Source: CADEDH01 sp041394285 (GTDB taxonomy: Bacteria; Actinomycetota; Acidimicrobiia; Acidimicrobiales; SZUA-35). Taken from it: a DNA stretch of 64,000 nt. Where the stretch lies: positions 62,001-126,000 of the forward strand of contig JAWKIL010000007.1 of NCBI GenBank assembly GCA_041394285.1, given 5' to 3'. The translations under genes and the position numbers were made by a program. The number at the start of each line of letters is the position of its first letter. Within the stretch, counting starts at the first letter, position 1. The notes beneath the pieces are model-generated. The model was not told the origin of the DNA and did not search any database. It saw only the letters and a list, made by a program, of their open reading frames with translations. Below, in pieces: positions 53,686 to 61,703 of this stretch.

Positions 53686-54531
53686 ATGCGAGTAGATGCG
53701 ACGGCAGTGGGGGACTACGCCCGGATCCGGGTGGAGCCGATTACGGGGGCGATCGGGGCGGAGGTCTCGGGGGTCGACCTGCGCGAGGTGGACGACGAGG
53801 TGCAGGCCGAGCTCACAGATGCCTGGATGGCCCACAAGGTCCTGTTCTTCCGGGACCAGGAGCTCACCCGGGCCGAGCACGTCGAGTACGGGCGGCGGTT
53901 CGGAGAGCTGGAGATCCACCCGTTCATCGGCGACGAGACCGGGTTCCCCGAGATCATCGTGCTCGAGTCGACCGCCGAGAAGTTCAGCGCCGCTGAGGCC
54001 TGGCACTCGGACGTGACCTTCCGGGAATGCCCGCCGCTGGGCTCGGTGCTGCTGGGCCGGGTGGTCCCGGCCTGGGGCGGCGACACGTGCTGGGCCAACA
54101 TGGAACTGGCCCTGGAACGGCTACCCGACGCGGTGCGGGACCGGATCGAGGACCGGGTGGCCATCCACTCCTACATGAAGGCCTTCGGCCGCAACATGAG
54201 CCCCGAGAAGCGGGCCAAAGCCGAGCAGGAGTTCCCGGCCCAGAAGCACCCGATGGTCCGCACCCACCCGGTCACCGGCCGGCGCTGCCTGTTCGTGAAC
54301 GTGGCCTTCACCGTCGGCATCGACGGAATGGAACAGAAGGAGGCCGACGAGCTGCTCCGCTCGCTGTACGCCACCGTCAACGCCCCCGAGATCCAGTGCC
54401 GGTTCCGGTGGCGTCCGAACAGCGTGGCCCAGTGGGACAACCGCTGCACCCAGCACTACGCCGTGCCCGACCACGGCGGCCAGCACCGCCGCGTGGAGCG
54501 CGTCACCATCATCGGTGACCGCCCAGCGTAG
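53686..54531 (+). CDS. TauD/TfdA-family Fe(II)/2-oxoglutarate dioxygenase
   Basis: 2-oxoglutarate-dependent hydroxylase, 281 residues (TauD is 283). IGAEVSGVDLREVDDEVQAE is the usual N-terminus. Metal ligands: H and D of AWHSDVTFRECPPLG (about 105-107) and the distal H in NRCTQHYAVPDH; the 2-oxoglutarate Arg is in RVERVTIIGD. NVAFTVGIDGM is also typical. Likely substrate class is a sulfonate, phenoxy acid or another small acid; there are no sulfonate transport genes nearby. It is inserted between flagellin and flgL, on the opposite strand, so it interrupts the flagellar run. ATG 53686; no clear ribosome-binding site. Confidence 0.92.
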   Translation: MRVDATAVGDYARIRVEPITGAIGAEVSGVDLREVDDEVQAELTDAWMAHKVLFFRDQELTRAEHVEYGRRFGELEIHPFIGDETGFPEIIVLESTAEKFSAAEAWHSDVTFRECPPLGSVLLGRVVPAWGGDTCWANMELALERLPDAVRDRIEDRVAIHSYMKAFGRNMSPEKRAKAEQEFPAQKHPMVRTHPVTGRRCLFVNVAFTVGIDGMEQKEADELLRSLYATVNAPEIQCRFRWRPNSVAQWDNRCTQHYAVPDHGGQHRRVERVTIIGDRPA

Positions 54532-54539
54532 AAACTCCG

Positions 54540-54588
54540 GAAATTAGGAGCCTGAGCCGCGCTCAGCGCCGCTCAGGCTCCTAATTTC
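54540..54588. terminator. Long hairpin between the TauD-type gene and flgL
   Basis: Perfect 18-bp arms (gaaattaggagcctgagc at 54540-54557, its complement at 54571-54588) with a 13-base loop containing GCGC-TCA-GCGC. The A/T-rich outer ends (AAATTA / TAATTT) give a U-run in both directions, i.e. a bidirectional intrinsic terminator for convergent genes. Confidence 0.85.
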
Positions 54589-54594
54589 GGCGGG

Positions 54595-55503
54595 TTAGCG
54601 GATGAAGTCGAGCAGCGAGCGGCTGAGGGCCCGGGACGTGGCCGACATCGTGGCCTCGTAGCTGACCTCGGCCGAGCGGAGGCGGATCACGGCGTCCGCG
54701 ATGTCGACGTCGCGGATCTTGGAGATGTGCTCCTCGGTGTTCAGCTTCTCCGCGTTCTGGCGGGTCTCGGCCGCATCGAGCTGTTGGGAGGCAGCGCCCA
54801 CCCGGCCCTGCACGACGCCGATGCGGGCCATGGCCGTGTCGACGGCCTCGATGCCGGCCCGGATCTGGGTGTTGTCACCGCTCTCGATGGCGTCGGCCAG
54901 CGCCCCCAGCATCTCGAAGACGTTGCCGTTCATGGGGTCGCCCGGGTTGGCGTCGCCGAAGATGTCGGGGCCGTGATAGCCCACCACCACCGTCTCGTCG
55001 GTGTCGAGGGCCCGGGTGACCTGGCCGTCGTCGCCCGCATAGGCCAGGGTGGTGGCGTCGTAGGCACCGTCGGAGTCGGCCGTGCCGGCGAAGATGGCCC
55101 GGCCCGAGATCTTGGTGTTGGCCATGGCCATCATGCCCTGGGCGATCGAGCGGACGTCGGCGGCGATGGCCCGCCCCTCCTGGGCCCCCAGGGTGGTGTC
55201 GTTGCCGGCCTGGACGGCCAGGGTTCGGGCCCGCTCCAGGTAGGTGGCGCCGGTCTGCAGGGCCTGGTCGGCGGTGCCGACCCACAGCTTGGCGTTGTCG
55301 TTGTTGCGGGCGAACTGCGACACGCGCTGGAGGCGCAGGTCGTGGCGCATGAGCCGGGCCGACTCGCTCGGGTTGTCCGACGGCTTGTTGATGCGCCGCC
55401 CGGTGGCGATCTCCTGCTCGGCCGCCGCCACCCGGGATTGGCCCTGGCGCATCCAGGCCATCCGGGATTCCATCATCCCCAGGTCGGTGATCCGTACGCT
55501 CAT
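54595..55503 (-). CDS. flgL: Flagellar hook-filament junction protein FlgL (HAP3)
   Basis: 302 residues. Flagellin-like ends: MSVRITDLGMMESRMAWMRQ, IATGRRINKPSDNPSESARLMRHDL at the N-terminus and LNTEEHISKIRDVDIADAVIRL, ATMSATSRALSRSLLDFIR at the C-terminus; the centre (ISGRAIFAGTADSDGAYD) has the FlgL GTxTDxxPF-like motif. Lies 20 bases after flgK and ends the flgN-flgK-flgL operon, before the long hairpin at 54.56 kb. Confidence 0.94.
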   Translation of the reverse strand: MSVRITDLGMMESRMAWMRQGQSRVAAAEQEIATGRRINKPSDNPSESARLMRHDLRLQRVSQFARNNDNAKLWVGTADQALQTGATYLERARTLAVQAGNDTTLGAQEGRAIAADVRSIAQGMMAMANTKISGRAIFAGTADSDGAYDATTLAYAGDDGQVTRALDTDETVVVGYHGPDIFGDANPGDPMNGNVFEMLGALADAIESGDNTQIRAGIEAVDTAMARIGVVQGRVGAASQQLDAAETRQNAEKLNTEEHISKIRDVDIADAVIRLRSAEVSYEATMSATSRALSRSLLDFIR

Positions 55504-55523
55504 GGTCGCTCAGCCCCTATCCG

Positions 55524-56921
55524 TCAGGCCCCGACCCGGCCGGTGGAGTGGATGAGCGTCTGGAGCATCTCGTCGATGGCCGTGATCATGCGAGCCGACG
55601 CTTCGTAGGCCCGCTGGGCCGTGATGAGGTCGGTCAGCTCCTGGTCGAGGCTGACGCCACCGGCCGACTGGGCCAGGCTCGTGGCCTGCTCGCTCGCCAC
55701 CTGGGCGGCGTCGGCCACCGAGGTGGCGGAGGCCACCTTGGCCGCCAGCACACCCACCGCATTGGAGAACACGGTGACCGGACCGGTCGTGCTCTCGCCC
55801 AACTGGGCCAGGGCCCGGGCGTTGCCGTCGTCGAACGCGCCGGCTCCCAATCTCGCCGCTGCCAGCTTCTCGGGATGACCGTTCACGTCGGTCGACACGG
55901 TCAGCTCGCCGGTGTTGATGCCCACCCGGAACAGATCGAGGCCGGTGGAGCCGTCGGCCCCCTGCCCACCCCGGTGCACGGTGTTCACCTGGTCGGCCAG
56001 GTCGGCGATGAGGGCGTCGATGGCCCGGCGCTGCTCGGGGATGCCGTTGGCCAGGGCGTCGAGGCTGGCTCCCACCTCGCCGCTGGCGATCCGCAGCTCC
56101 CGCCCGGTGGTACCCACCACCTTGATCTTGTCGTAGCCCAGCGGGGCCAGGGCCGGGTCGTTCTCCACCGCCACCGTGAGCGGGGTGGACTTCCCGGCCG
56201 ACACCACGAGCTGGCCGTCGACCGAGATCGAGGTCTGACCGTTGGGCAGCTCCACCACGTCGGCGTCGATCAGCTTGGCCAGCTTGGCCACCTTGAGGTC
56301 CCGGCCGTCGAGCAGGGAGTTGGGCTGGGCGTCGGAGTTGACGGCCGACAGCAGGGCCACGTCGTCGGCTGCGATCTGCTCGGTGAGGGCGTTGACGGCC
56401 CGGACGGTGTCCACCAGGCTGGCATGCTCCTGGTCCCGCAGCTGGTCGATGGCGGCGGTGGTGCGGGTGAACGCCTGGGCCACGTTGTCGGCCTGGCGCA
56501 GCACCACCTCCCGGATGGCGGAGTCCTCCGGGGCGTTGGCCAGGTCGTCGAAGCTGTTGAACAGGGCCGTGAGCTTGTCGTGGAGGCCGCCGGGGTCGAG
56601 GCCGCCCACGATGTCCTCGATCCGCTGCAGCAGGTCGGCCTGCCTGGTCCGGGTGGCGGCGTTGTTGGCCTGATCCCTCGCGGCGGTGGACAGGATCTGG
56701 TTGCGGAGCCGGGTGACCTGGCTGTAGTCGACCCCGCCGCCCGCTCCCACCCGGCCCGAGAACAGGCCGACCGACGCCTGGTCGATCGAGCGAAGCTCCA
56801 CCCGCTGGCGGTGGTACCCCTCGGTGTTGACGTTGGCGATGTTCTCGCTGATGACGTCGATGCGCTTGTGGTGGGCGTTGAGGCCCGTGTACGCCACCTG
56901 GAGGCCACCGAAGTTCCCCAT
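55524..56921 (-). CDS. flgK: Flagellar hook-associated protein FlgK (HAP1)
   Basis: 465 residues. MGNFGGLQVAYTGLNAHHKRIDVISENIANVNTEGYHRQRVEL is the conserved start of hook-family proteins; VTRLRNQILSTAARDQANNAA is the FlgK-specific follow-up; SAVNSDAQPNSLLDGRDLKVAKLA the D2 region; SLDQELTDLITAQRAYEASARMITAIDEMLQTLIHSTG the C-terminal coiled coil. ATG 56921 lies two bases after the flgN stop. No AGGAGG; probably coupled to flgN. Confidence 0.95.
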   Translation of the reverse strand: MGNFGGLQVAYTGLNAHHKRIDVISENIANVNTEGYHRQRVELRSIDQASVGLFSGRVGAGGGVDYSQVTRLRNQILSTAARDQANNAATRTRQADLLQRIEDIVGGLDPGGLHDKLTALFNSFDDLANAPEDSAIREVVLRQADNVAQAFTRTTAAIDQLRDQEHASLVDTVRAVNALTEQIAADDVALLSAVNSDAQPNSLLDGRDLKVAKLAKLIDADVVELPNGQTSISVDGQLVVSAGKSTPLTVAVENDPALAPLGYDKIKVVGTTGRELRIASGEVGASLDALANGIPEQRRAIDALIADLADQVNTVHRGGQGADGSTGLDLFRVGINTGELTVSTDVNGHPEKLAAARLGAGAFDDGNARALAQLGESTTGPVTVFSNAVGVLAAKVASATSVADAAQVASEQATSLAQSAGGVSLDQELTDLITAQRAYEASARMITAIDEMLQTLIHSTGRVGA

Positions 56922-56923
56922 GG

Positions 56924-57463
56924 TCAGGCTCGCCCGTCGAACAGGAGGGGCGAGCCCCCCTGAGGTCGGACCCGGCCGTCCACCCCGTAGGACTCGGGGT
57001 TGGGGCCGGTGGCCGCCCCGCTGGCCTCGGCGATGGCGTCGAGCAGGGTGCGGACCCCGGCCGAGCCGGCGGCCAGGGCCTGCTCGTTGCGTTGGCGGAG
57101 GCGGGCCACCTGGGCGGCGGCGGCGGCCAGGTTGGCCTGCTGCTCGGTCAGTATCGCCGACCACATCTCCGGGGCGGCGGCGGCCAGCTCGCTCAGCGTG
57201 GTCCGGTCGCCCAGCACCACCGTGCGCTCCAGATCGAGACGGCCGATCGTGAGCGCGAGCTCCTCCAGCAGGTCGGCCATGTGGTGCTGCCAGTCCTGCC
57301 GGCCCGACGCCGTGACCGCCATCTGCATCTCGAGCAGGAACTCGAAGCGGTCGAAGCTGGCCCGGTACCGCCACAGCAGGTTGTTCAGGCGGTTGTAGTC
57401 GACGGTGGGGGCGGAAGCACCGTCGAGAACCGGGGGCAGCGAGCCCGTGGGCGGAAAGCTCAT
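56924..57463 (-). CDS. flgN: FlgN-like flagellar export chaperone
   Basis: 179 residues, mostly helical: LLWRYRASFDRFEFLLEMQM, WQHHMADLLEELALTIGRLD, TEQQANLAAAAAQVARLRQR. The pattern and its position directly before flgK are those of FlgN, which keeps FlgK and FlgL unfolded and brings them to the export gate. Sequence similarity alone is weak, so the name rests on context. The C-terminal SYGVDGRVRPQGGSPLLFDG resembles the tail seen in many FlgN proteins (TYxxxG). ATG 57463 begins seven bases after a FliA-type -10 box. Confidence 0.8.
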   Translation of the reverse strand: MSFPPTGSLPPVLDGASAPTVDYNRLNNLLWRYRASFDRFEFLLEMQMAVTASGRQDWQHHMADLLEELALTIGRLDLERTVVLGDRTTLSELAAAAPEMWSAILTEQQANLAAAAAQVARLRQRNEQALAAGSAGVRTLLDAIAEASGAATGPNPESYGVDGRVRPQGGSPLLFDGRA

Positions 57464-57470
57464 GATTGGA

Positions 57471-57497
57471 GACTCGGCAGCAAGCGGCCAACTGTTA
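57471..57497 (-). promoter_or_regulatory. FliA-type promoter of flgN-flgK-flgL, leaderless position
   Basis: Minus strand: -35 TAAC (57494-57497), 15-base spacer, -10 GCCGAGTC (57471-57478). Seven bases follow to ATG 57463, so transcription would start at or next to the A of ATG. The same seven-base distance is found at the second chemoreceptor gene. Confidence 0.65.
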
Positions 57498-57524
57498 GCA
57501 CTGGGTGATCCGGCGGCCACACGC

Positions 57525-58388
57525 TCAGGTCCTGACGTTGACCCGGTCGACCGGGCTGACGGCCGAGAAGCCTTGGCCGGCGGCGATCCGGTCCCGCCAG
57601 GGTCGGGACGAGGCCAGCGCCTCGTTGAAGCGCTTCTGGCGGCCGGTGGGGGCCTGCTCGGCCGGCCGGTCGCCGTAGACCTGGTCGAGCCCGGCCCGCA
57701 ACATGCGGATGGCCTCGTCCTTGAGCTGGGAGGCCCGCGACTGGGTGACACCCAGCAGGGCACCCAGCTCGGTCATGCTGCGGCCCTCGAAGAAGAAGCC
57801 GACCACCACCATCCGGTGCCGCTCGGGCAGCAGGGCCACGCCGTCGCGGAGGTAGCCGATCATCTCGGCGTTGTCGACGCTGTCCTCCACCGGGACCCCG
57901 GGATCGAACACGGTGGAAGAGAGCGGGATGACGGCCCCGTCGGTGTTCACCGGCCGGTCGAGCGAATCGACCCGGGCCTTGTCGATGTCGGCCCGGATCC
58001 GGTCGAGCTGCTGGGGGGTCATCCCCAGCTCGCGGCACAGCCGCTCGGCCGTCATGGACTCGGGCCGGCCCTCGGTGCTGGCCGCCGTGCCGTTGGCGGC
58101 CGTCAGTCGGCGCTCGTGGCTCCGGACCGAGCGGGGGGCCCAGTCGGCCTGGCGGAGCATGTCGATGATGGCGCCCTCGATGCGGCGCCCGGCGAAGGTG
58201 GAGAAGGCGGTGCCGTTGGTCGGATCGAAGCGCACGGTGGCCGAGATCAGGCCGAGGATCCCGGTCTGCACCAGGTCGTCCCGGGCGTAGGTGGAGGGCA
58301 GGGTGGCCCCCACCCGGTTCACGATGTGCTCCACGAGCGCGAGATTGGCCACCACCATGTCTCTCTGCATCTCGGTGAGTACCGTCAC
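57525..58388 (-). CDS. fliA: Flagellar sigma factor FliA (sigma-28)
   Basis: 287 residues. Region 2: NLALVEHIVNRVGATLPSTYARDDLVQTGILGLISATVRFDP, with FAGRRIEGAIIDMLRQADW (2.3-2.4) and APRSVRSHERRL typical of FliA/WhiG. Region 3: LCRELGMTPQQLDRI; region 4: LPERHRMVVVGFFFEGRSMTELGALLGVTQSRASQLKDEAI. A 40-residue extra tail (APTGRQKRFNEALASSRPWR) is unusual. GTG 58388 has AGGAG six bases upstream. It appears to have its own FliA-type promoter (autoregulation). Divergent from flhA. No anti-sigma FlgM gene seen. Confidence 0.94.
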   Translation of the reverse strand: MTVLTEMQRDMVVANLALVEHIVNRVGATLPSTYARDDLVQTGILGLISATVRFDPTNGTAFSTFAGRRIEGAIIDMLRQADWAPRSVRSHERRLTAANGTAASTEGRPESMTAERLCRELGMTPQQLDRIRADIDKARVDSLDRPVNTDGAVIPLSSTVFDPGVPVEDSVDNAEMIGYLRDGVALLPERHRMVVVGFFFEGRSMTELGALLGVTQSRASQLKDEAIRMLRAGLDQVYGDRPAEQAPTGRQKRFNEALASSRPWRDRIAAGQGFSAVSPVDRVNVRT

Positions 58389-58416
58389 GGCGCGCTCCTG
58401 GTGACCTGTCAGGTCT

Positions 58417-58444
58417 GGATCGGCGCCGACGGGGCGGAACTTTA
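58417..58444 (-). promoter_or_regulatory. FliA-type promoter of fliA
   Basis: Minus strand: -35 TAAA (58441-58444), 16-base spacer, -10 GCCGATCC (58417-58424). Exact -35 and six of eight -10 matches. Leader about 20 bases with AGGAG, placed for GTG 58388. Confidence 0.6.
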
Positions 58445-58580
58445 CGGAAACGGGCGTTCGGGCCCGGAGGAAATCGGCGCCGGCCCCTCATGGCCGACCC
58501 CCGGCGGCCGACGCTGGTAGCGGGCCGGTTCTCCGGCCGTCATTCGGCGCCCCCTCGGACGGGTGCGCCCGGTACCCGCC

Positions 58581-60704
58581 ATGGATGGCGAACCCGGACA
58601 CCCCAGAGGGTTTGTGGACGCATCCAAGCGAGGCGGCGGCCTGCTGTCGGCCGGCATCATAGGCGTGGTCGGCCTGATGATCGTCCCGTTGCCGGGCGCG
58701 GTCCTCGATCTGCTGCTGACCCTCAACGTCGCCTTCGCCGTGCTGCTGCTGCTCACCACGGTCATGACCACCCAGGCCCTCGAACTGGCCTCGTTCCCGT
58801 CGCTGCTGCTGATCGGCACGCTGTTCCGTCTCGCCCTCAACGTGTCGTCGGTCCGCCTCATCCTCACCAAAGGCGAGGCCGGGCACGTGATCGAGTCGTT
58901 CGGCTCGTTCGTGGTGGGCGGATCGGTGGTGGTCGGCCTCGTCGTGTTCCTGATCCTGGTGGTCATCCAGTTCGTCGTGATCACCAACGGCGCCTCCCGG
59001 GTGGCCGAGGTGGGTGCACGCTTCACCCTCGACGCCATGCCGGGCAAGCAGATGGCCATCGACGCCGACCTGGGGGCGGGCCTCATCGACGAGGAGACGG
59101 CCCGCAAGCGGCGCAAGGAGATCGCAGCCGAGGCCGACTTCTACGGGGCCATGGACGGTGCGTCCAAGTTCGTGAAGGGCGATGCCGTGGCCGGCGTGCT
59201 CATCACCCTGATCAACCTGATCGGGGGCCTGATCATCGGGGTCACCCAGATGGGGTTGAGCTTCTCCGACGCCGTGCAGCGGTACTCCACGCTCACCGTG
59301 GGCGACGGCCTGGTGTCGCAAATCCCGGCGCTGATGATCTCGGTGTCGAGCGGCATCATCGTCACCCGGGCCGCCGGCGAGAACGACCTCGGTTCCGACA
59401 TCGTCACCCAGCTCACCGGCCAGACCCGGGCCCTGCGCTACGGGGGTGCCACCATCGGGCTCCTGGGGTTGGCCCCGGGCATGCCGATCCTGCCCTTCGC
59501 CCTGGTCGGAGGGTCCATGGTGGTCCTCGGCCAGCGGGTGGCGAGCCGGGCCGTGGCAGCCGAGGCGGTGGGGGTGACCGACGCCGAAGCCGAGGCGCCG
59601 ATCAACGAGCAGACCCAGCTGGCCATCGAGATCCGCCCCGAGCCCCTCGAGCTGGAGCTGGCGGTGGACATGATCGACCTGGTCGACGGCCCGGCCGGCG
59701 GCGACCTGCTGGACCGGGTGCGGGCCCTGCGGCGCAAGATCGCCCTCGAGATCGGCCTGATCATCCCGCCGGTGCGGACCCGGGACAACGTCGACCTGGC
59801 CCCCGGCGAGTACCTGATCATCGTCCACGGCGTGGAGATGGGCCGGGGCACGGCCCCCTCCGGCCATGTGCTGGTGATCGCCGAGGACCTGAACCTCCTG
59901 CCCGGCCCCACCACCACCGAGCCGGTGTTCGGCCTGCCGGCCAAGTGGCTGCCGGTGGAGAAGGCGCCGATGGCCGAGGCCATGAACGCCACCATCGTCG
60001 ATCGGGCCTCGGTGATCACCACCCACCTGGCCGAGACGATCCGCCGCCACGCCGCCTCCCTGCTCAGCCGGCAGGAGACCAAGGAGCTGATCGACCTGGT
60101 GCGCCAGAGCGACCCGGCCGTGGTCGACGAGCTGATGGCGTCCGACCTCACGGTGGCCGAGGTCCAGCGGGTCCTGCAGGACCTGCTGAACGAGGAGGTG
60201 CCGATACGCGACATCGTGCGCATCCTCGACGTGCTGGGGGAGAGGGCCCGGGTCACCCGGGACCCGGTGGACCTCACCGAAGCGGTGCGAGTTGCCCTCG
60301 GACCCTCGATCTCGGCCGGAAACGCCGATATGAACGGCGTGCTGCACACGATCACCCTCGAACCCGCTCTGGAGCAGGGTCTGCTCGGGTCGCTCCAGGC
60401 CGGGGCCCAGGGCCCCGACTTCGTGCTCGACCCGTCGATGCTGCAGCAGCTGGCGATGATGGTGCGGGCCGAGGTGGTGAAGGTCGAGCAGCGAGGGGCC
60501 TCGCCCGTGATCGTGACCGCCCGGCCGCTGCGCCGGCCGCTGCGCCGCCTCCTGGCCCTCACCGAGGTGAAATCGCCGGTGCTCAGCCCCGACGAGCTCG
60601 GCCCCCAGGTGCGGGTGGAGACCGCCGGCGTGGTGACCCTGGAGACCCCGGCCGAACCGGCCCCTGCGGCGCCGGGTGCGATGCCGATACGGGTGGCGAG
60701 CTGA
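58581..60704 (+). CDS. flhA: Flagellar type III export apparatus protein FlhA
   Basis: Export gate; about 700 residues. The membrane half has GIIGVVGLMIVPLPGAVLDLLLTLN, the FHIPEP-family signature region (LFRLALNVSSVRLILTKGEAGHVIESFG), VVFLILVVIQFVVITNGASRVAEVGARFTLDAMPGKQMAIDADL and GDAVAGVLITLINLIGGLIIG; the cytoplasmic half has LEIGLIIPPVRTRDNVDLAPGEYLI. Start uncertain: GTG 58563, ATG 58581 or GTG 58614; the last has GAGG four bases before it and is at the conserved start. The last 20 residues are Pro/Ala-rich. Other export genes are outside the window. Confidence 0.95.
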   Translation: MDGEPGHPRGFVDASKRGGGLLSAGIIGVVGLMIVPLPGAVLDLLLTLNVAFAVLLLLTTVMTTQALELASFPSLLLIGTLFRLALNVSSVRLILTKGEAGHVIESFGSFVVGGSVVVGLVVFLILVVIQFVVITNGASRVAEVGARFTLDAMPGKQMAIDADLGAGLIDEETARKRRKEIAAEADFYGAMDGASKFVKGDAVAGVLITLINLIGGLIIGVTQMGLSFSDAVQRYSTLTVGDGLVSQIPALMISVSSGIIVTRAAGENDLGSDIVTQLTGQTRALRYGGATIGLLGLAPGMPILPFALVGGSMVVLGQRVASRAVAAEAVGVTDAEAEAPINEQTQLAIEIRPEPLELELAVDMIDLVDGPAGGDLLDRVRALRRKIALEIGLIIPPVRTRDNVDLAPGEYLIIVHGVEMGRGTAPSGHVLVIAEDLNLLPGPTTTEPVFGLPAKWLPVEKAPMAEAMNATIVDRASVITTHLAETIRRHAASLLSRQETKELIDLVRQSDPAVVDELMASDLTVAEVQRVLQDLLNEEVPIRDIVRILDVLGERARVTRDPVDLTEAVRVALGPSISAGNADMNGVLHTITLEPALEQGLLGSLQAGAQGPDFVLDPSMLQQLAMMVRAEVVKVEQRGASPVIVTARPLRRPLRRLLALTEVKSPVLSPDELGPQVRVETAGVVTLETPAEPAPAAPGAMPIRVAS

Positions 60705-60705
60705 C

Positions 60706-61281
60706 ATGGCAGGGTTCTGGGACGAGCTGCGCCCGACCGGGCCGGCGCCCGGCCCCACCCTGGTCGGACCGGTGCCGCCGGGGGCGACCGTGGGTGTGGT
60801 GGGGCCCCTGGCCGCCGCCCTGGGCGTGGTCCGCCGCCTCCAGCGCGAGGCCGGTGGCCGCTGCGAGGTGGTGGTGCTGACCACCCGGGCCGAGCTGGTG
60901 TGCGAGCCCGGCTGGACCCTGGTGCGCAACGGGTCCCGCCTGGCCGAGGCCGTCCATCGCCCCGGCACCGCCATCGTGGTGATCGACGTGGCCGAGGGGG
61001 TTCCGCTGCCGGGCTGGCTGGCCCCCCTGGTGGCCCGCCTGCGCCGGGCCGGCATGGTGCGGGTCCACCTGGCCGCCGACGACGATCCCGACGACGCCAC
61101 CCTGATAGCCGCAGCCGAGGTCCTCGACCATCCACTGGTGCTCGACCTGGCCGCTCCGGTGGCCCCCGGGCGGCTGGTGGAGCTGCTCGACCGTTCGGTG
61201 CCGGTGGCCAGCGTGCGGGGCCACGCCCTCAGCGCCGAGCTCGTTCTGGCCGCCCGCATCAGCTGCGGGCGACGGGCCTAG
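60706..61281 (+). CDS. Unknown protein behind flhA; possibly a P-loop-less FlhF-like relic
   Basis: 191 residues, ATG 60706 two bases after the flhA stop. The order of beta strands is like a G-domain: GATVGVVGPLAAALGVVRRLQREAG stands where a Walker A would be but lacks GKT; RCEVVVLTTRAELV, TAIVVIDVAEGVPLPGWLAPLV and RAGMVRVHLAADDDPDD would be later strands, and VPVASVRGHALSAELVLAARI ends it. FlhF, an SRP-type GTPase, is often encoded after flhA, which makes a degenerate NTPase plausible. I cannot assign a family. No signal peptide or TM. Confidence 0.7.
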   Translation: MAGFWDELRPTGPAPGPTLVGPVPPGATVGVVGPLAAALGVVRRLQREAGGRCEVVVLTTRAELVCEPGWTLVRNGSRLAEAVHRPGTAIVVIDVAEGVPLPGWLAPLVARLRRAGMVRVHLAADDDPDDATLIAAAEVLDHPLVLDLAAPVAPGRLVELLDRSVPVASVRGHALSAELVLAARISCGRRA

Positions 61282-61293
61282 GGGCGGCGGGCC

Positions 61294-61659
61294 ATGGCCG
61301 ACGCGGCCGCCGGGCGGGACACCGAATCCGGGCAGGGCGAGGGCGACGGCGGGACCGTGAGGTCCGGGCCCGGCCGGCGGCTGGAGCTGGTGGAACCGGC
61401 GGGCCCCGACGACGGCCGCAACACCAGGATCGGCCTGGCGTTGCTGGCGTCGCTGGTGATCGGGTTCGGTCCGCTGCGCGAGGCGGCCCTGGGGAGCGGC
61501 TCGTTCCCCCAGGCGCTCGGCCGGTACCTGGTGTGCCTGGCCGCCTGCGTGGTTGCCATGCTGGTGCTGGGCCGCCTGCTCGACGGCGCCCCCGAACCGG
61601 AGGACGACTCCGGGCCCCAGGATGGCGAACTGGTGCCGCCGACCTCCACCCCCGATTAG
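61294..61659 (+). CDS. Small two-TM membrane protein in the flhA operon
   Basis: 121 residues. Acidic and Gly-rich N-terminus of about 45 residues (MADAAAGRDTESGQGEGDGG), TM1 RIGLALLASLVIGFGPLREA, short loop, TM2 LVCLAACVVAMLVLGRLLDG, acidic Pro-rich tail. Both ends would be on the same side. ATG 61294 follows GGCGG, 12 bases after the previous gene. Unknown function; co-transcription with flhA suggests a role in motility. Confidence 0.65.
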   Translation: MADAAAGRDTESGQGEGDGGTVRSGPGRRLELVEPAGPDDGRNTRIGLALLASLVIGFGPLREAALGSGSFPQALGRYLVCLAACVVAMLVLGRLLDGAPEPEDDSGPQDGELVPPTSTPD

Positions 61660-61703
61660 TTTGCCCAGCGTACAGGGCTGCGTTATGGACTAGCTTGTTG
61701 CCT

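Noticed and set aside
58488..61259. 923-codon minus-strand open frame over flhA
   Set aside because: His/Gln/Arg-rich shadow of FlhA.
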